Source: Streptomyces sp. L2
Lineage (GTDB): Bacteria; Actinomycetota; Actinomycetes; Streptomycetales; Streptomycetaceae
Assembly (NCBI RefSeq): GCF_004124325.1
Contig: NZ_QBDT01000001.1
Coordinates: forward strand, 2,046,001-2,110,000
Direction: 5' to 3'
DNA length: 64,000 nt
Below are positions 52,905 through 63,606 of the stretch, piece by piece. Position 1 is the stretch's first letter. Every line of letters begins with the position of its first letter. The notes under the pieces were generated by a model that did not search any database, had not been told where the DNA came from, and saw nothing but the letters and a program-made list of their open reading frames with translations. Position numbers and translations under genes: made by a program.

Positions 52905-54137
52905 TCACATGGTCGCGCCGCCCGCCGTCCACGCCTTCCAGGTCATGTTCCAGCCGCCGAGCCCGTTGTCCGGCGCGACCTTCTTGTCCTCGCTGTGCAC
53001 GACCTCGACGACGTCCCCGACCAGGCTGCGGTCGAAGAACCAGCCCGCCGGGGTGTCCGAGCCGCCGCCCTTGACGTCCCGGAGGCCGACGCAGCCGTGA
53101 CTGACGTTGGTGTGCCCGGGGGCGTCCGGCGACCAGTAGTTGCCGTGGAGGAAGGTGCCGGAGTCGGTGAGCCGCATGGCGTGCGGGACGTCGGGGATGT
53201 CGTACTCGCCGCCGAAGCCGACCGTGCGGCTGTTCATGCGGGTGACCTCCAGCATCTCCATCACCACCATCTTGCCGTTGTAGGTGGGGGTCTTCGGGGC
53301 GCCCGCGCTGATCGGCACGGTGGCGAGCAGCCGCCCGTCGCGCCGTACCTGCATGGTGTGCTCGGCCGCGTCGACCAGGGAGACCTGGCTGCGGCCGACG
53401 GTGAAGGTGAACGTCTTGTGCTGCAGTCCGTAGACGCCGGGCGCCCCTTCGACGTCCCGGAGGCCGAGGTCGACGGTGACCTCGGTGCCGGGCTTCCAGT
53501 AGTGCCGGGGGCGGAAGTCCAGGCGGTCGTCGCCGAACCAGTGCGGGCGGATCTCCACCGGCGGCCGGGCGGTGACGTGCACGGCGCGTTCGACGGCCGC
53601 GCGGTGGGTGATCTCCCGGTTGAAGGAGAGGGAGACGATCATCCCGGTGCCGACGACCGCGCGGTTCTCGGGGGTGACGTAGCCGATGAACCGCTCCCCG
53701 GGGACGTACGTGGTGAACGTGGTGTGCCGGGCCGAGCGGTGGCCGTGGGCGTCCAGCGCGACCACATCGACCGTGTACCTGGCGGCGAGCGCCAGCCGGT
53801 CGTCGTCCGGTTTCCAGGTCAGCCCGTCGGCGCTGATGTGCCCGGGGACGGGGGTGTCCTGGGCGTCCTGCTGCCTGCTGACGCTCACCTTCTCCAGCCG
53901 TCCGCCGGGCACCCGTACCCGCAGCGCCCGGTCGGCCCGGACGGCCTTGCTGCCGTCGTCCGGGGTGACGCGGATGAAGTCCTCGGGGGCCGGGGGTTTG
54001 CCGAGGACCCGGTCGATGCCCAGGGGGCCGGAGCCGTCCGCGGAACAGCCGGTGGCCCCGGCCAGCAGTCCCGCCCATGTCAGTACGGCGGCCAGCGCGG
54101 CCCCCGCGCGCCGTGCGCGTCCTTGTGCGTGCCTCAC
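52905..54137 (-). CDS. L,D-transpeptidase lipoprotein, second paralogue
   Basis: The 410-residue protein has the same architecture: lipobox GATGC (Cys31), Ig-like domains (FIRVTPDDGSKAVRADRAL; YVTPENRAVVGTGMIVSLSF) and a YkuD domain with HGNYWSPDAPGHTNVSHGCVG. The similar order of segments shows tandem duplication with divergence. GTG 54137 begins the signal peptide. It cross-links muropeptides at the cell surface and is divergent from glgX. Confidence 0.92.
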   Translation of the reverse strand: MRHAQGRARRAGAALAAVLTWAGLLAGATGCSADGSGPLGIDRVLGKPPAPEDFIRVTPDDGSKAVRADRALRVRVPGGRLEKVSVSRQQDAQDTPVPGHISADGLTWKPDDDRLALAARYTVDVVALDAHGHRSARHTTFTTYVPGERFIGYVTPENRAVVGTGMIVSLSFNREITHRAAVERAVHVTARPPVEIRPHWFGDDRLDFRPRHYWKPGTEVTVDLGLRDVEGAPGVYGLQHKTFTFTVGRSQVSLVDAAEHTMQVRRDGRLLATVPISAGAPKTPTYNGKMVVMEMLEVTRMNSRTVGFGGEYDIPDVPHAMRLTDSGTFLHGNYWSPDAPGHTNVSHGCVGLRDVKGGGSDTPAGWFFDRSLVGDVVEVVHSEDKKVAPDNGLGGWNMTWKAWTAGGATM

Positions 54138-54269
54138 GCGGGGCTCAACGACCGGGCCACGCCGGGGAAACGTGAGTGCGACGCCGCCACTGGGCAGAAC
54201 AGTGGGGAGAACGAGGCGTTGGGGAGCCGTCGCGCCCCGGAAGCGAGCCGCCGAAAGAGGGGCCGACTG

Positions 54270-56552
<2,283 letters not shown>

Positions 56553-56645
56553 CACCGTGTGACGCGGATCACCCTTGCCGGGTGCAGCGCCGGCGGGGGC
56601 CCAGGGCCTTTCTCCTGGTGTGGACAGCCGGGGAGAGCGGGGACC

Positions 56646-57158
56646 GTGGGAATGGAGCAGGCTCGGGCCGGTGAGTACGACGCGTTCGTGGCGGCCCGCT
56701 GGTCGGTGCTGTTCCGGTTGGCCCGTCTGCTCACCGGGGGCGATCGGCACCGTGCCGAGGACCTGTTGCAGGAGTCACTGGTCAAGCTGTGGTTCGTCTG
56801 GCCGAAGATCGCCGACGAGGCGCCGGAGGCGTACGTGCGCACGGTGCTGGCGCGGGCCGCGGCCCGCTCGGCGCGACGCCGCTGGTGGGGCGAGCGCCCC
56901 ATGGAGGAACTGCCCGAGGTGGCGGCCGCCGGCGACATGTCGGCGACCGTCGCCGAGCGCTCCCGGCTGGAGACGGCGCTCGCACGGCTGAGCCCGCGGC
57001 AGCGGGCCGCCGTGGTCCTGCGGTACTACCAGGACCTGCCCGACCGGCAGGTGGCCGAGATCCTGGGCTGCCCGGTGGGCACCGCCCGGTCCCACGCCGC
57101 GCGCGGGGTGGCCCGGCTGCGCCTGCTCCTGACCGACGTCATCGAACCGGTGGGGTGA
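56646..57158 (+). CDS. ECF/SigE-type RNA polymerase sigma factor
   Basis: The 170-residue protein has region 2 ([35 protein letters not shown]) and region 4 ([43 protein letters not shown]). It corresponds to the Streptomyces SigE-family sigma-70 subgroup. GTG 56646 after GGGAGAG is preferred; ATG 56652 lies two codons later. The next gene encodes a membrane protein 12 bases later that could be its partner. Confidence 0.88.
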   Translation: MGMEQARAGEYDAFVAARWSVLFRLARLLTGGDRHRAEDLLQESLVKLWFVWPKIADEAPEAYVRTVLARAAARSARRRWWGERPMEELPEVAAAGDMSATVAERSRLETALARLSPRQRAAVVLRYYQDLPDRQVAEILGCPVGTARSHAARGVARLRLLLTDVIEPVG

Positions 57159-57170
57159 GGGGGGAAACCG

Positions 57171-57728
57171 ATGGACGACACCACGCGAGTGAACGGCCCG
57201 GACCAGTTCGAGCGGCAGCTGACGGAGCTGCTGCGCGGCGGCCCGGAGCACCATCCCTTCGAGGCCCGGCACCGGGAGCGGCTGTACGCCGGGGTGCGCG
57301 CCCGGCGCCGGGTGCGGGCGGCACGGCGGGCCGCGGGTTCCGTACTGGCCGTGGCCGGGCTCGGCCTCGGGCTGCTGCTGTGGCCGCACGGCTCCACCGA
57401 CGACCTGCCCAGTGCCCCGCGGCCCCGGCCGGCGATCAGTCCCGCGCCGTCGGCGACCACGTCGCCCTCGCCGGACGTGTCCCCCAGCGGGGCGCCCAGC
57501 TCGTCCGCGACCAGCGAGCCGCCCGGCTCGTCCGCGACGAGCCTGCCACCTGACCCCTCCCGGACGAGCCTGCCGCCCGACCCGGGTGGCACCACGACGA
57601 CCGAGGAGCCGCCCGCGACGACGGGGAGTTCGGCCACGGCGACCGCGCCCGGCGACGCGCCGACGTCCCGGTCCCCCGGCGAGGGGGTCACCTCGTCGCC
57701 GCCGGCCCCGCCCTCCCCGACCGGCTGA
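57171..57728 (+). CDS. Hypothetical single-pass membrane protein, possible sigma-factor partner
   Basis: The 185-residue protein has a charged N-terminal part (residues 1-55) and a basic segment ARRRVRAARRAAG before a transmembrane helix (SVLAVAGLGLGLLLW), then a long extracellular Ser/Thr/Pro-rich tail with PPDP repeats. No zinc-binding anti-sigma motif is present. The position 12 bases after a sigma gene makes an anti-sigma-like role possible, but this is a positional inference only. Confidence 0.55.
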   Translation: MDDTTRVNGPDQFERQLTELLRGGPEHHPFEARHRERLYAGVRARRRVRAARRAAGSVLAVAGLGLGLLLWPHGSTDDLPSAPRPRPAISPAPSATTSPSPDVSPSGAPSSSATSEPPGSSATSLPPDPSRTSLPPDPGGTTTTEEPPATTGSSATATAPGDAPTSRSPGEGVTSSPPAPPSPTG

Positions 57729-57807
57729 CCGGGCCTCAGCGCCCCGTCCCCCTCTCTTTACCTCCCCCGCCCCGCGTGCCTTCGGCGCGCCCTGCGAACG
57801 AGAACAA

Positions 57808-58563
57808 ATGACTATGAACGTGACGAATGACGAGCCCGTCGTGGACGTGACCGTCCCGGTGTTCAACGAGGAGCAGGACCTGGAACCGAACGTACGGCGA
57901 CTCCACGCGCACCTGCGGGACACGTTCCCGTACCCGTACCGGATCACCATCGCCGACAACGCCAGCGCCGACCGCACCCCGCGCATCGCGGCCCGGCTCG
58001 CGGGCGAACTGCCCGAGGTGGAGTGGATACGGCTGCCCGAGAAGGGGCGGGGCCGGGCGCTGCGCGCCGCCTGGTCGGCGTCCCGGGCGCCGGTGGTGGC
58101 GTACTGCGACGTGGACCTGTCGACCGGCCTGACCGCGCTGCTGCCGCTGGTCGCACCGCTCATCTCCGGCCACTCCGACCTGGCCATCGGCACCCGGCTG
58201 GCCCGGGGCGCCCGGGTGGTGCGCGGACCCCGCCGTGAGGTCATCTCCCGCTGCTACAACGTGCTGCTGCGCTGCACGCTCGCGGTGGGCTTCTCCGACG
58301 CGCAGTGCGGGTTCAAGGCGATGCGCCGGGATGCCGCCGACCGGCTGCTGCCGCAGGTGCGGGACACCGGGTGGTTCTTCGACACGGAGCTGCTGGTGCT
58401 GGCCGAGCGGGCGGGCCTCAGGATCCACGAGGTGCCGGTGGACTGGGTGGACGACCCCGACAGCCGGGTCGACATCGTGTCCACGGCGCTGGCCGATCTG
58501 CGCGGGATCGCCCGGATGCGCCGCGACCTGGCCCGCCCCTGCCGTCGTAGGACCGCGTCGTGA
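57808..58563 (+). CDS. GT2 family glycosyltransferase (polyprenyl-phosphate mannosyltransferase-like)
   Basis: The 251-residue protein has a GT-A fold: VDVTVPVFNEEQDLEPNVRRL, ITIADNASADRTP, then VAYCDVDLSTGL (DxD metal site) and GFSDAQCGFKAMRRDAADRLLP. This is the dolichyl/polyprenyl-phosphate mannose synthase type (Ppm1-like) of actinobacteria, which passes mannose to a lipid carrier. Its TGA overlaps the next gene's GTG by four bases. The downstream membrane protein is likely the user of the lipid-linked sugar. Confidence 0.8.
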   Translation: MTMNVTNDEPVVDVTVPVFNEEQDLEPNVRRLHAHLRDTFPYPYRITIADNASADRTPRIAARLAGELPEVEWIRLPEKGRGRALRAAWSASRAPVVAYCDVDLSTGLTALLPLVAPLISGHSDLAIGTRLARGARVVRGPRREVISRCYNVLLRCTLAVGFSDAQCGFKAMRRDAADRLLPQVRDTGWFFDTELLVLAERAGLRIHEVPVDWVDDPDSRVDIVSTALADLRGIARMRRDLARPCRRRTAS

Positions 58564-59810
58564 CCGGGCTGCTGACCACGGCCGAGCTGGGGACGGCCGC
58601 GCGGGGCGGCCTCGCGGACGCGCGGGAGCGGCTGCGGGCCGCCTGGCGCCGGTGCGCCCCGGTGCTCGGGCTCTTCGGTGCGCTGAAGCTGGCCGGATTC
58701 TGCTCCTTCATGTACCTGCTGTCGTCGGCCGGGGACTTCCGGAAGAAGGACCCGAGGTTCGGCGGCGGGGCGCACGCCTGGGACGTGCTGGGCACCTGGG
58801 ACGGCTGGTGGTACCAGCAGATCGCGCTGCACGGCTACGACCCGAAGCTCGTCCCGGTGCCCGGGGCGACCGGCCTGATCACGCTGGAGGGCAACTCGGC
58901 GGCGTTCTTCCCGCTGTACCCGGCGCTGATGCGGCTCACCTCGCAGCTCACCGGCCTCGGCCCGTACGGCGCGGGCGTTCTGGTCTCGATTCTGGCCTCG
59001 TTCGCCGCCGCCCTCGGGATCTACGCCGTGGCCGAGCGGTTCGGCGGGCGGCGGGCCGGGCTGGCCGCGGCCGGGCTGTGGGCGGTGTGGCCCGGCTCGG
59101 GGGTGGAGTGGGCGGTGTACTCCGACTCGCTGTACGTCGCCCTCGCCGCCTGGGCCTGCCACGCCGTGCTGTCCCGCCGCTGGCTCACCGCAGGTGTCCT
59201 CACCTTCGCGGCGGGCCTGAACCGGCCCACGGCGGGCGCGCTCATCGCCGCGCTCGGCGTCGCCGCGCTGCTCGCGCTGCGCGATCGCCGGGACGGCGTC
59301 CTGCGCCCGCTGCTGTCGCTGGCCCTGGCCCCGCTCGGCCTGCTCGGCTATCTGGGCTGGGTGGGCCACCGGATGGGCGACTACGGCGGCTACTTCGCGC
59401 TCCAGAAGGGCGCCTGGGCGCACACCTTCGACTACGGCGAGCAGACCTTCGACGTGCTGACGTCCGTCCCCGTGGGCCACTTCGGCTACCTCTTCGCCTG
59501 GCCGTACGCGGACTTCATCGGCGTCGGGGTCGTCTTCCTGGCGTTCGTGCTGCTCCCCCTGCTGCTGAGGCTGCGCCCGCCGGCGGTGCTGGTCGTGTAC
59601 ACGGTGCTGACGCTGGCGCTGGTCCTGGGCAGTCAGCAGATCTTCTGCAACGTCTCCCGCTACCTGCTGCCCTGCTTCCCGCTGTTCCTCCCCCTGGCCG
59701 TCGCCCTGCGCCGCCTCAGCCTGCCCGTCCTGTGCACGGTGCTGACGATCACGGCCCTGGCGTCCGGCTCGTACGCGGGGTACGCGCTGTTCGAACTCGG
59801 CGTGCCCTAG
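58560..59810 (+). CDS. Polytopic mannosyltransferase-like membrane protein (PIG-V/GT-C type)
   Basis: The 416-residue protein has eight or more helices, and a conserved acidic loop after helix 1 (GAHAWDVLGTWDGWWYQQIALHGYDP), with FPLYPALMR. This is the GT-C layout of PIG-V-like mannosyltransferases that use polyprenyl-phosphate mannose. Substrates are unknown. The 4-base overlap with the GT2 gene indicates translational coupling, and both are likely in cell-envelope glycosylation. Confidence 0.75.
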   Translation: MTGLLTTAELGTAARGGLADARERLRAAWRRCAPVLGLFGALKLAGFCSFMYLLSSAGDFRKKDPRFGGGAHAWDVLGTWDGWWYQQIALHGYDPKLVPVPGATGLITLEGNSAAFFPLYPALMRLTSQLTGLGPYGAGVLVSILASFAAALGIYAVAERFGGRRAGLAAAGLWAVWPGSGVEWAVYSDSLYVALAAWACHAVLSRRWLTAGVLTFAAGLNRPTAGALIAALGVAALLALRDRRDGVLRPLLSLALAPLGLLGYLGWVGHRMGDYGGYFALQKGAWAHTFDYGEQTFDVLTSVPVGHFGYLFAWPYADFIGVGVVFLAFVLLPLLLRLRPPAVLVVYTVLTLALVLGSQQIFCNVSRYLLPCFPLFLPLAVALRRLSLPVLCTVLTITALASGSYAGYALFELGVP

Positions 59811-59825
59811 CGTTCGTCGGGGCCG

Positions 59826-60485
59826 CTAGCCGCGGTCGGCTCGGCCCAGGATGCCGCGGTCGTAGGCCACGGCGACCGCGGCGGCGCGGTCGTTGACGCC
59901 CAGCTTGGCGTACAGGTGGGTGAGGTGGGTCTTCACCGTGGCCTCGCTGATGAACAGTTCGCGGGCGATCTCCCGGTTGGAGGTGCCGCGCGCGACCAGG
60001 GCGAGGACCTCGCGCTCCCGCGCGGAGAGCGGCTCGTTGCCGTTGCCGGCCGGGGTGCGCACGGCGTGCACCAGGCGGGAGGCGACGGCCGGGGAGAGCA
60101 CCGTACGGCCCTCGGCGGCGGCCCGGACGGCGGTGAACAGCTCGTCGCGCGGGGCGTCCTTGAGCAGGTAGCCGGTGGCGCCCGCCTCGATCGCCGGGAG
60201 GGTGTCGGAGTCGGTGTCGTAGGTGGTGAGGACGAGCACCTTGGCGCGAGCACCGCGCCGGGTCAGCTCACGGATGGCGTCCACGCCGGAGCCACCGGGC
60301 ATCCGCAGGTCCATCAGGACGACGTCCGGGCCGAGGGCGGTGGCCCGCTCGACGGCCTCGACGCCGTTCGCGGCCTCGCCGAGGACGGTGAAACCGGGCG
60401 CGGACTCGAACATGCCGCGCAGACCGTCCCGTACGACCGGATGGTCGTCGACGATCAGCAGGGTGATGATGGGCTCAGCGGTCAT
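59826..60485 (-). CDS. LuxR/NarL-type response regulator
   Basis: The 219-residue protein has a receiver domain with acidic pocket VDDHP, phospho-acceptor Asp59 in VLMDLRMPGG, Thr and Lys at LVLTTYD and LLKDAP, and a C-terminal LuxR HTH (LSAREREVLALVARGTSNREIARELFISEATVKTHL). It overlaps the 3' end of the histidine kinase gene by 11 bases. It probably controls the ABC-2 exporter genes further upstream. Confidence 0.95.
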   Translation of the reverse strand: MTAEPIITLLIVDDHPVVRDGLRGMFESAPGFTVLGEAANGVEAVERATALGPDVVLMDLRMPGGSGVDAIRELTRRGARAKVLVLTTYDTDSDTLPAIEAGATGYLLKDAPRDELFTAVRAAAEGRTVLSPAVASRLVHAVRTPAGNGNEPLSAREREVLALVARGTSNREIARELFISEATVKTHLTHLYAKLGVNDRAAAVAVAYDRGILGRADRG

Positions 60486-61722
60486 GGCGTACCAACGGTA
60501 CGCGAGCGGACACCGCCGTGCCGTGACCGGGCTCGGACTCGACCGTGAGGGAGCCGGCGATGCGCTCGGCCCGGGCCCGCATGCCGTCCAGACCGAAGCC
60601 GCCGGCGCGGGTGCGGGCGGGGACGGCGGCCGGGTCGAAGCCCGTGCCGTCGTCGCGCACGTCCAGGACGACCTCGTCGCCCATGAAGGACAGGGTGACC
60701 CCGACCCGGCCGGCGCGGGCGTGCCGGGCGGCGTTGGCGAGGGCCTCCTGGGCGATGCGCAGCAGGGTCGCGGAGACCTCGTCGTGCAGTTGCTCGGCGG
60801 TGCCGGTGACGGTGAACTCGGCGCGCACCCCGGTGCGTTCGCCCCACTCGGTGACCGTGTTCTTCAGGGCCTCGGGCAGCCCGGTGTCCTCCAGGGCCAC
60901 GGGGGCCAGGTTGTGCACGGAGCGGCGGGCCTCGCCGAGGCTGTGGCGGGCCAGCGCGGAGGCCCGGTCCAGGTGGGTGCGGGCGGTGGCCAGATCGGTG
61001 GCGCCCGCGACGACCTGGAGCTGGGCGATGATCCCGGTCAGGCCCTGGGCGATGGTGTCGTGGATCTCGGCGGCGAGCCTGCGGCGCTCGTCGGCCACCC
61101 CGGCCTCCCGGGCCTGGACGAGGAGTTGCTCGTGCAGCGCGGCGTTCTCCTCCAGCGCCTGCTGCAACGCGGTGTTGGTGCGCTCCAGTTCGGTGATGGT
61201 CTCGGCCTGGACGGCGGAGCGGTTCTGTTCCTGGAGGGCGTACCGGGTGAACACACTCACCATCACCATGTTGACGAGCAGGACCAGGAAGAAGCCGACC
61301 CACAGGACCAGGCCGTGCGGCGGCCAGCCGCCGATCTCACTGCCGGCCATGGTGATCGCGGTCAGGAACAGGCCGGGCAGCACCAGGCGGTGCGGCAATT
61401 CGCGGGCGGCCGTGTAGTAGCCCGTGACCGCGTAGAAGGCGAAGAACGGGTTGGCCCACGTCAGTACGAAGGCGATGGCCCAGCGCACCAGGTAGAGGCA
61501 GACCCCGGTCCGGCTCGGGCCCGGCCGCCGGCGCTTCACCCTGCCCCAGATCAGCTGGAGCACGACCGCCGCGGGCACGAGCGCGGCGCAGACGGTCATC
61601 CCGGTCCGGTCCATGCCGACCGGGCGCGCGGAGATGGCCGACGCGACGACACCGGCGGCCAGCAGCGCCCAGGGCCCCCACGTGTCGAAGGAGGCCCGGG
61701 GCTGGTGCGCGTCGTTCGTCAT
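60475..61722 (-). CDS. Sensor histidine kinase (HisKA_3 type)
   Basis: The 415-residue protein has about five N-terminal membrane helices (residues ~15-160), a coiled coil (LERTNTALQQALEENAALHEQL), the phospho-acceptor His221 in RRRLAAEIHDTIAQGLTGI, and a HATPase domain (LLRIAQEALANAARHA, VRDDGTGFDP, GGFGLDGMRARAERIAGSL). The short loops imply intramembrane sensing, as in bacitracin-like stress kinases. ATG 61722 is chosen; a GTG six codons upstream is possible. The upstream transporter suggests it reports on envelope stress or a transported toxicant. Confidence 0.93.
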   Translation of the reverse strand: MTNDAHQPRASFDTWGPWALLAAGVVASAISARPVGMDRTGMTVCAALVPAAVVLQLIWGRVKRRRPGPSRTGVCLYLVRWAIAFVLTWANPFFAFYAVTGYYTAARELPHRLVLPGLFLTAITMAGSEIGGWPPHGLVLWVGFFLVLLVNMVMVSVFTRYALQEQNRSAVQAETITELERTNTALQQALEENAALHEQLLVQAREAGVADERRRLAAEIHDTIAQGLTGIIAQLQVVAGATDLATARTHLDRASALARHSLGEARRSVHNLAPVALEDTGLPEALKNTVTEWGERTGVRAEFTVTGTAEQLHDEVSATLLRIAQEALANAARHARAGRVGVTLSFMGDEVVLDVRDDGTGFDPAAVPARTRAGGFGLDGMRARAERIAGSLTVESEPGHGTAVSARVPLVRHDR

Positions 61723-61747
61723 GCGACCAGTGTCCGGCACGGTCCGC

Positions 61748-62482
61748 TCACTCCCACCGGAACCAGCGGGCCGCGGCGGCCGTCAGCAGCACCGTCCACA
61801 GGGCGAGCACGCCCAGGTGGTCCCAGCCGGGCCAGTGTCCGGCGGCCGCCTCGCCGAGGGCGCGGGCCGCGGCGCCGAACGGGGTCAGGCCGACCACCCG
61901 GGCCATAAGGTGCGGCATGGCCTGCACCGGCAGCCAGACGCCCGCGCAGAACATCATCGGGAAGTACACGACCGTCCCGATCGCGTTCGCCATCTTCGTC
62001 GTCCGGGACACGGCCGAGACCACCGAGCCCAGGGCGAGCGCGGCCAGCACGGCGAGGACCAGGGCGAGGAGGTAGCCGGCGGCCTGCTTCGGCAGCGTCA
62101 CGCCGAAGGCCAGCCGACCGACAGCGAGGGCGAGCACCGCCGAGCCGAGCGCGGCCGCGCCCTGGACCAGCATCTGCGCGGACAGCAGCGCGGAGGGCCG
62201 TACCGGCGTGACCGACATGCGGCGCAGGATGCCGCGCTCCCGGTAGCCGGTGACGCCCTGAGGCATCGACTGGACGCCCGAGGTGATCAGGGCGACGAGG
62301 ACGACGACGGGCACATAGGTGTCGATGAGCCGCAGCCCGCCCAGGGAGGCGTCGGGGTCCCGGAACGACGGGATCGAGCCGAGGATGGCCAGCAGCAGCG
62401 TCGGGAACAGCAGGATCCAGAAGACGGCGCCGGGCTCGCGGCGGAACAGGCGGAACTCGGTGCGCAGGACGGCGGTGTTCAT
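61748..62482 (-). CDS. ABC-2 type exporter permease
   Basis: The 244-residue protein has six helices and the ABC-2 signature near residues 140-215 (LALGSVVSAVSRTTKMANAIGTVVYFPMMFCAGVWLPVQ). ATG 62482 overlaps the ATPase stop (ATGA). With the ATPase it probably exports a drug or other hydrophobic compound; the two-component system downstream is its natural regulator. Confidence 0.9.
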   Translation of the reverse strand: MNTAVLRTEFRLFRREPGAVFWILLFPTLLLAILGSIPSFRDPDASLGGLRLIDTYVPVVVLVALITSGVQSMPQGVTGYRERGILRRMSVTPVRPSALLSAQMLVQGAAALGSAVLALAVGRLAFGVTLPKQAAGYLLALVLAVLAALALGSVVSAVSRTTKMANAIGTVVYFPMMFCAGVWLPVQAMPHLMARVVGLTPFGAAARALGEAAAGHWPGWDHLGVLALWTVLLTAAAARWFRWE

Positions 62483-63387
62483 GCCGTGGCCTCCTTGGTC
62501 AGGTCCAGGAACGCGTCGTCGAGGGTGGCGTCCACCACGCGCAGCTGGTGGGCGGTGACACGGTGGCGGGCGAGCAGCGTGAGGACCGCGTCGACGGTCT
62601 CGTCGGTGCCGGACAGCGTGATCCGGCCGTCCTTGTGCTCGATGGAGGCGAGCGCCGGGAGCCCGGCGAGATCACGCTCGTCCAGCGGGGCGGACGGGGT
62701 GAAGCTGACGACGGTCGCGCCGGCGGAGCGGCGGATGATCCCGGACGGGGTGTCCAGGGCGGCGATCCGGCCCCGGTCGATGACCGCGATCCGGTCGCAC
62801 AGCCGCTGCGCCTCCTCCATGAAGTGGGTGACGAGCAGCACGGTGACCCCCTCCGCCCGGACCTCCTCGATGAGCTGCCAGGTGTCCCGGCGGGCGCGCG
62901 GGTCGAGCCCGGTGGTCAGCTCGTCCAGGACGACGACCCTGGGGTTGCCGATCAGCGCGAGGGCGATGAACAGACGCTGCTGCTGCCCGCCGGACAGCTT
63001 GCCGAACCGGGAGCCGAGCTTCTCGGTGAGCCCCAGCCGTTCGGCGAGGTGCCGCCAGTCGGCCGGGCGCGGATAGAAGGCCGCGTACAGCTCCAGCGCC
63101 TCCCGCACGGTCAGCTTGGCCTGCAGCTCGCTCTGCTGGAGCTGCGCGCCGAGGACCCTGGCGACCTTCGCGTGGTCGGCGACCGGGTCCAGCCCCGTGA
63201 CCCGGACCCGGCCGCCGTCGGGAACCCGCAGCCCCTCGACGCACTCCACGGTGGTGGTCTTGCCGGCGCCGTTCGGGCCAAGGATCCCGAAGATCTCGCC
63301 CTCCTCGACGGCGAAGGAGACGCCGTCCACGACGGCCCTGCCGCCGTACGACTTACGCAGATCGGTGACTTCGATGACGGATGCCAT
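62479..63387 (-). CDS. ABC-2 exporter ATP-binding protein (DrrA-like)
   Basis: The 302-residue ATPase has Walker A GPNGAGKT, signature LSGGQQQRLFIALALIGNP, Walker B VVVLDELTTGLDP and THFMEEAQRLCD (H loop). ATG 63387 starts MASVIEVTDLRKSYGG. It powers the linked permease. The C-terminal ~80 residues match DrrA-type extensions. It is divergent from the decayed XRE gene. Confidence 0.95.
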   Translation of the reverse strand: MASVIEVTDLRKSYGGRAVVDGVSFAVEEGEIFGILGPNGAGKTTTVECVEGLRVPDGGRVRVTGLDPVADHAKVARVLGAQLQQSELQAKLTVREALELYAAFYPRPADWRHLAERLGLTEKLGSRFGKLSGGQQQRLFIALALIGNPRVVVLDELTTGLDPRARRDTWQLIEEVRAEGVTVLLVTHFMEEAQRLCDRIAVIDRGRIAALDTPSGIIRRSAGATVVSFTPSAPLDERDLAGLPALASIEHKDGRITLSGTDETVDAVLTLLARHRVTAHQLRVVDATLDDAFLDLTKEATA

Positions 63388-63606
63388 GCCATCGAGAATC
63401 CCGTCCGGCGGCCCTCCCCCACATCGCCCGTCCCGCTCGAAGCGGCATCGTCCGATCGGTTGATGCGGGGGTACGACCGGGATTCGTGGGCGGTCCCACC
63501 GGGAGTGGGGTGAGGGCCGCACGGCCGGTCGAACGCGCAGGTCCCTGGACACCCGCCGGGGGTACCGTCTGAGTGTTGCCGTGCTTACCGCAGAACGGAG
63601 TTCGCC

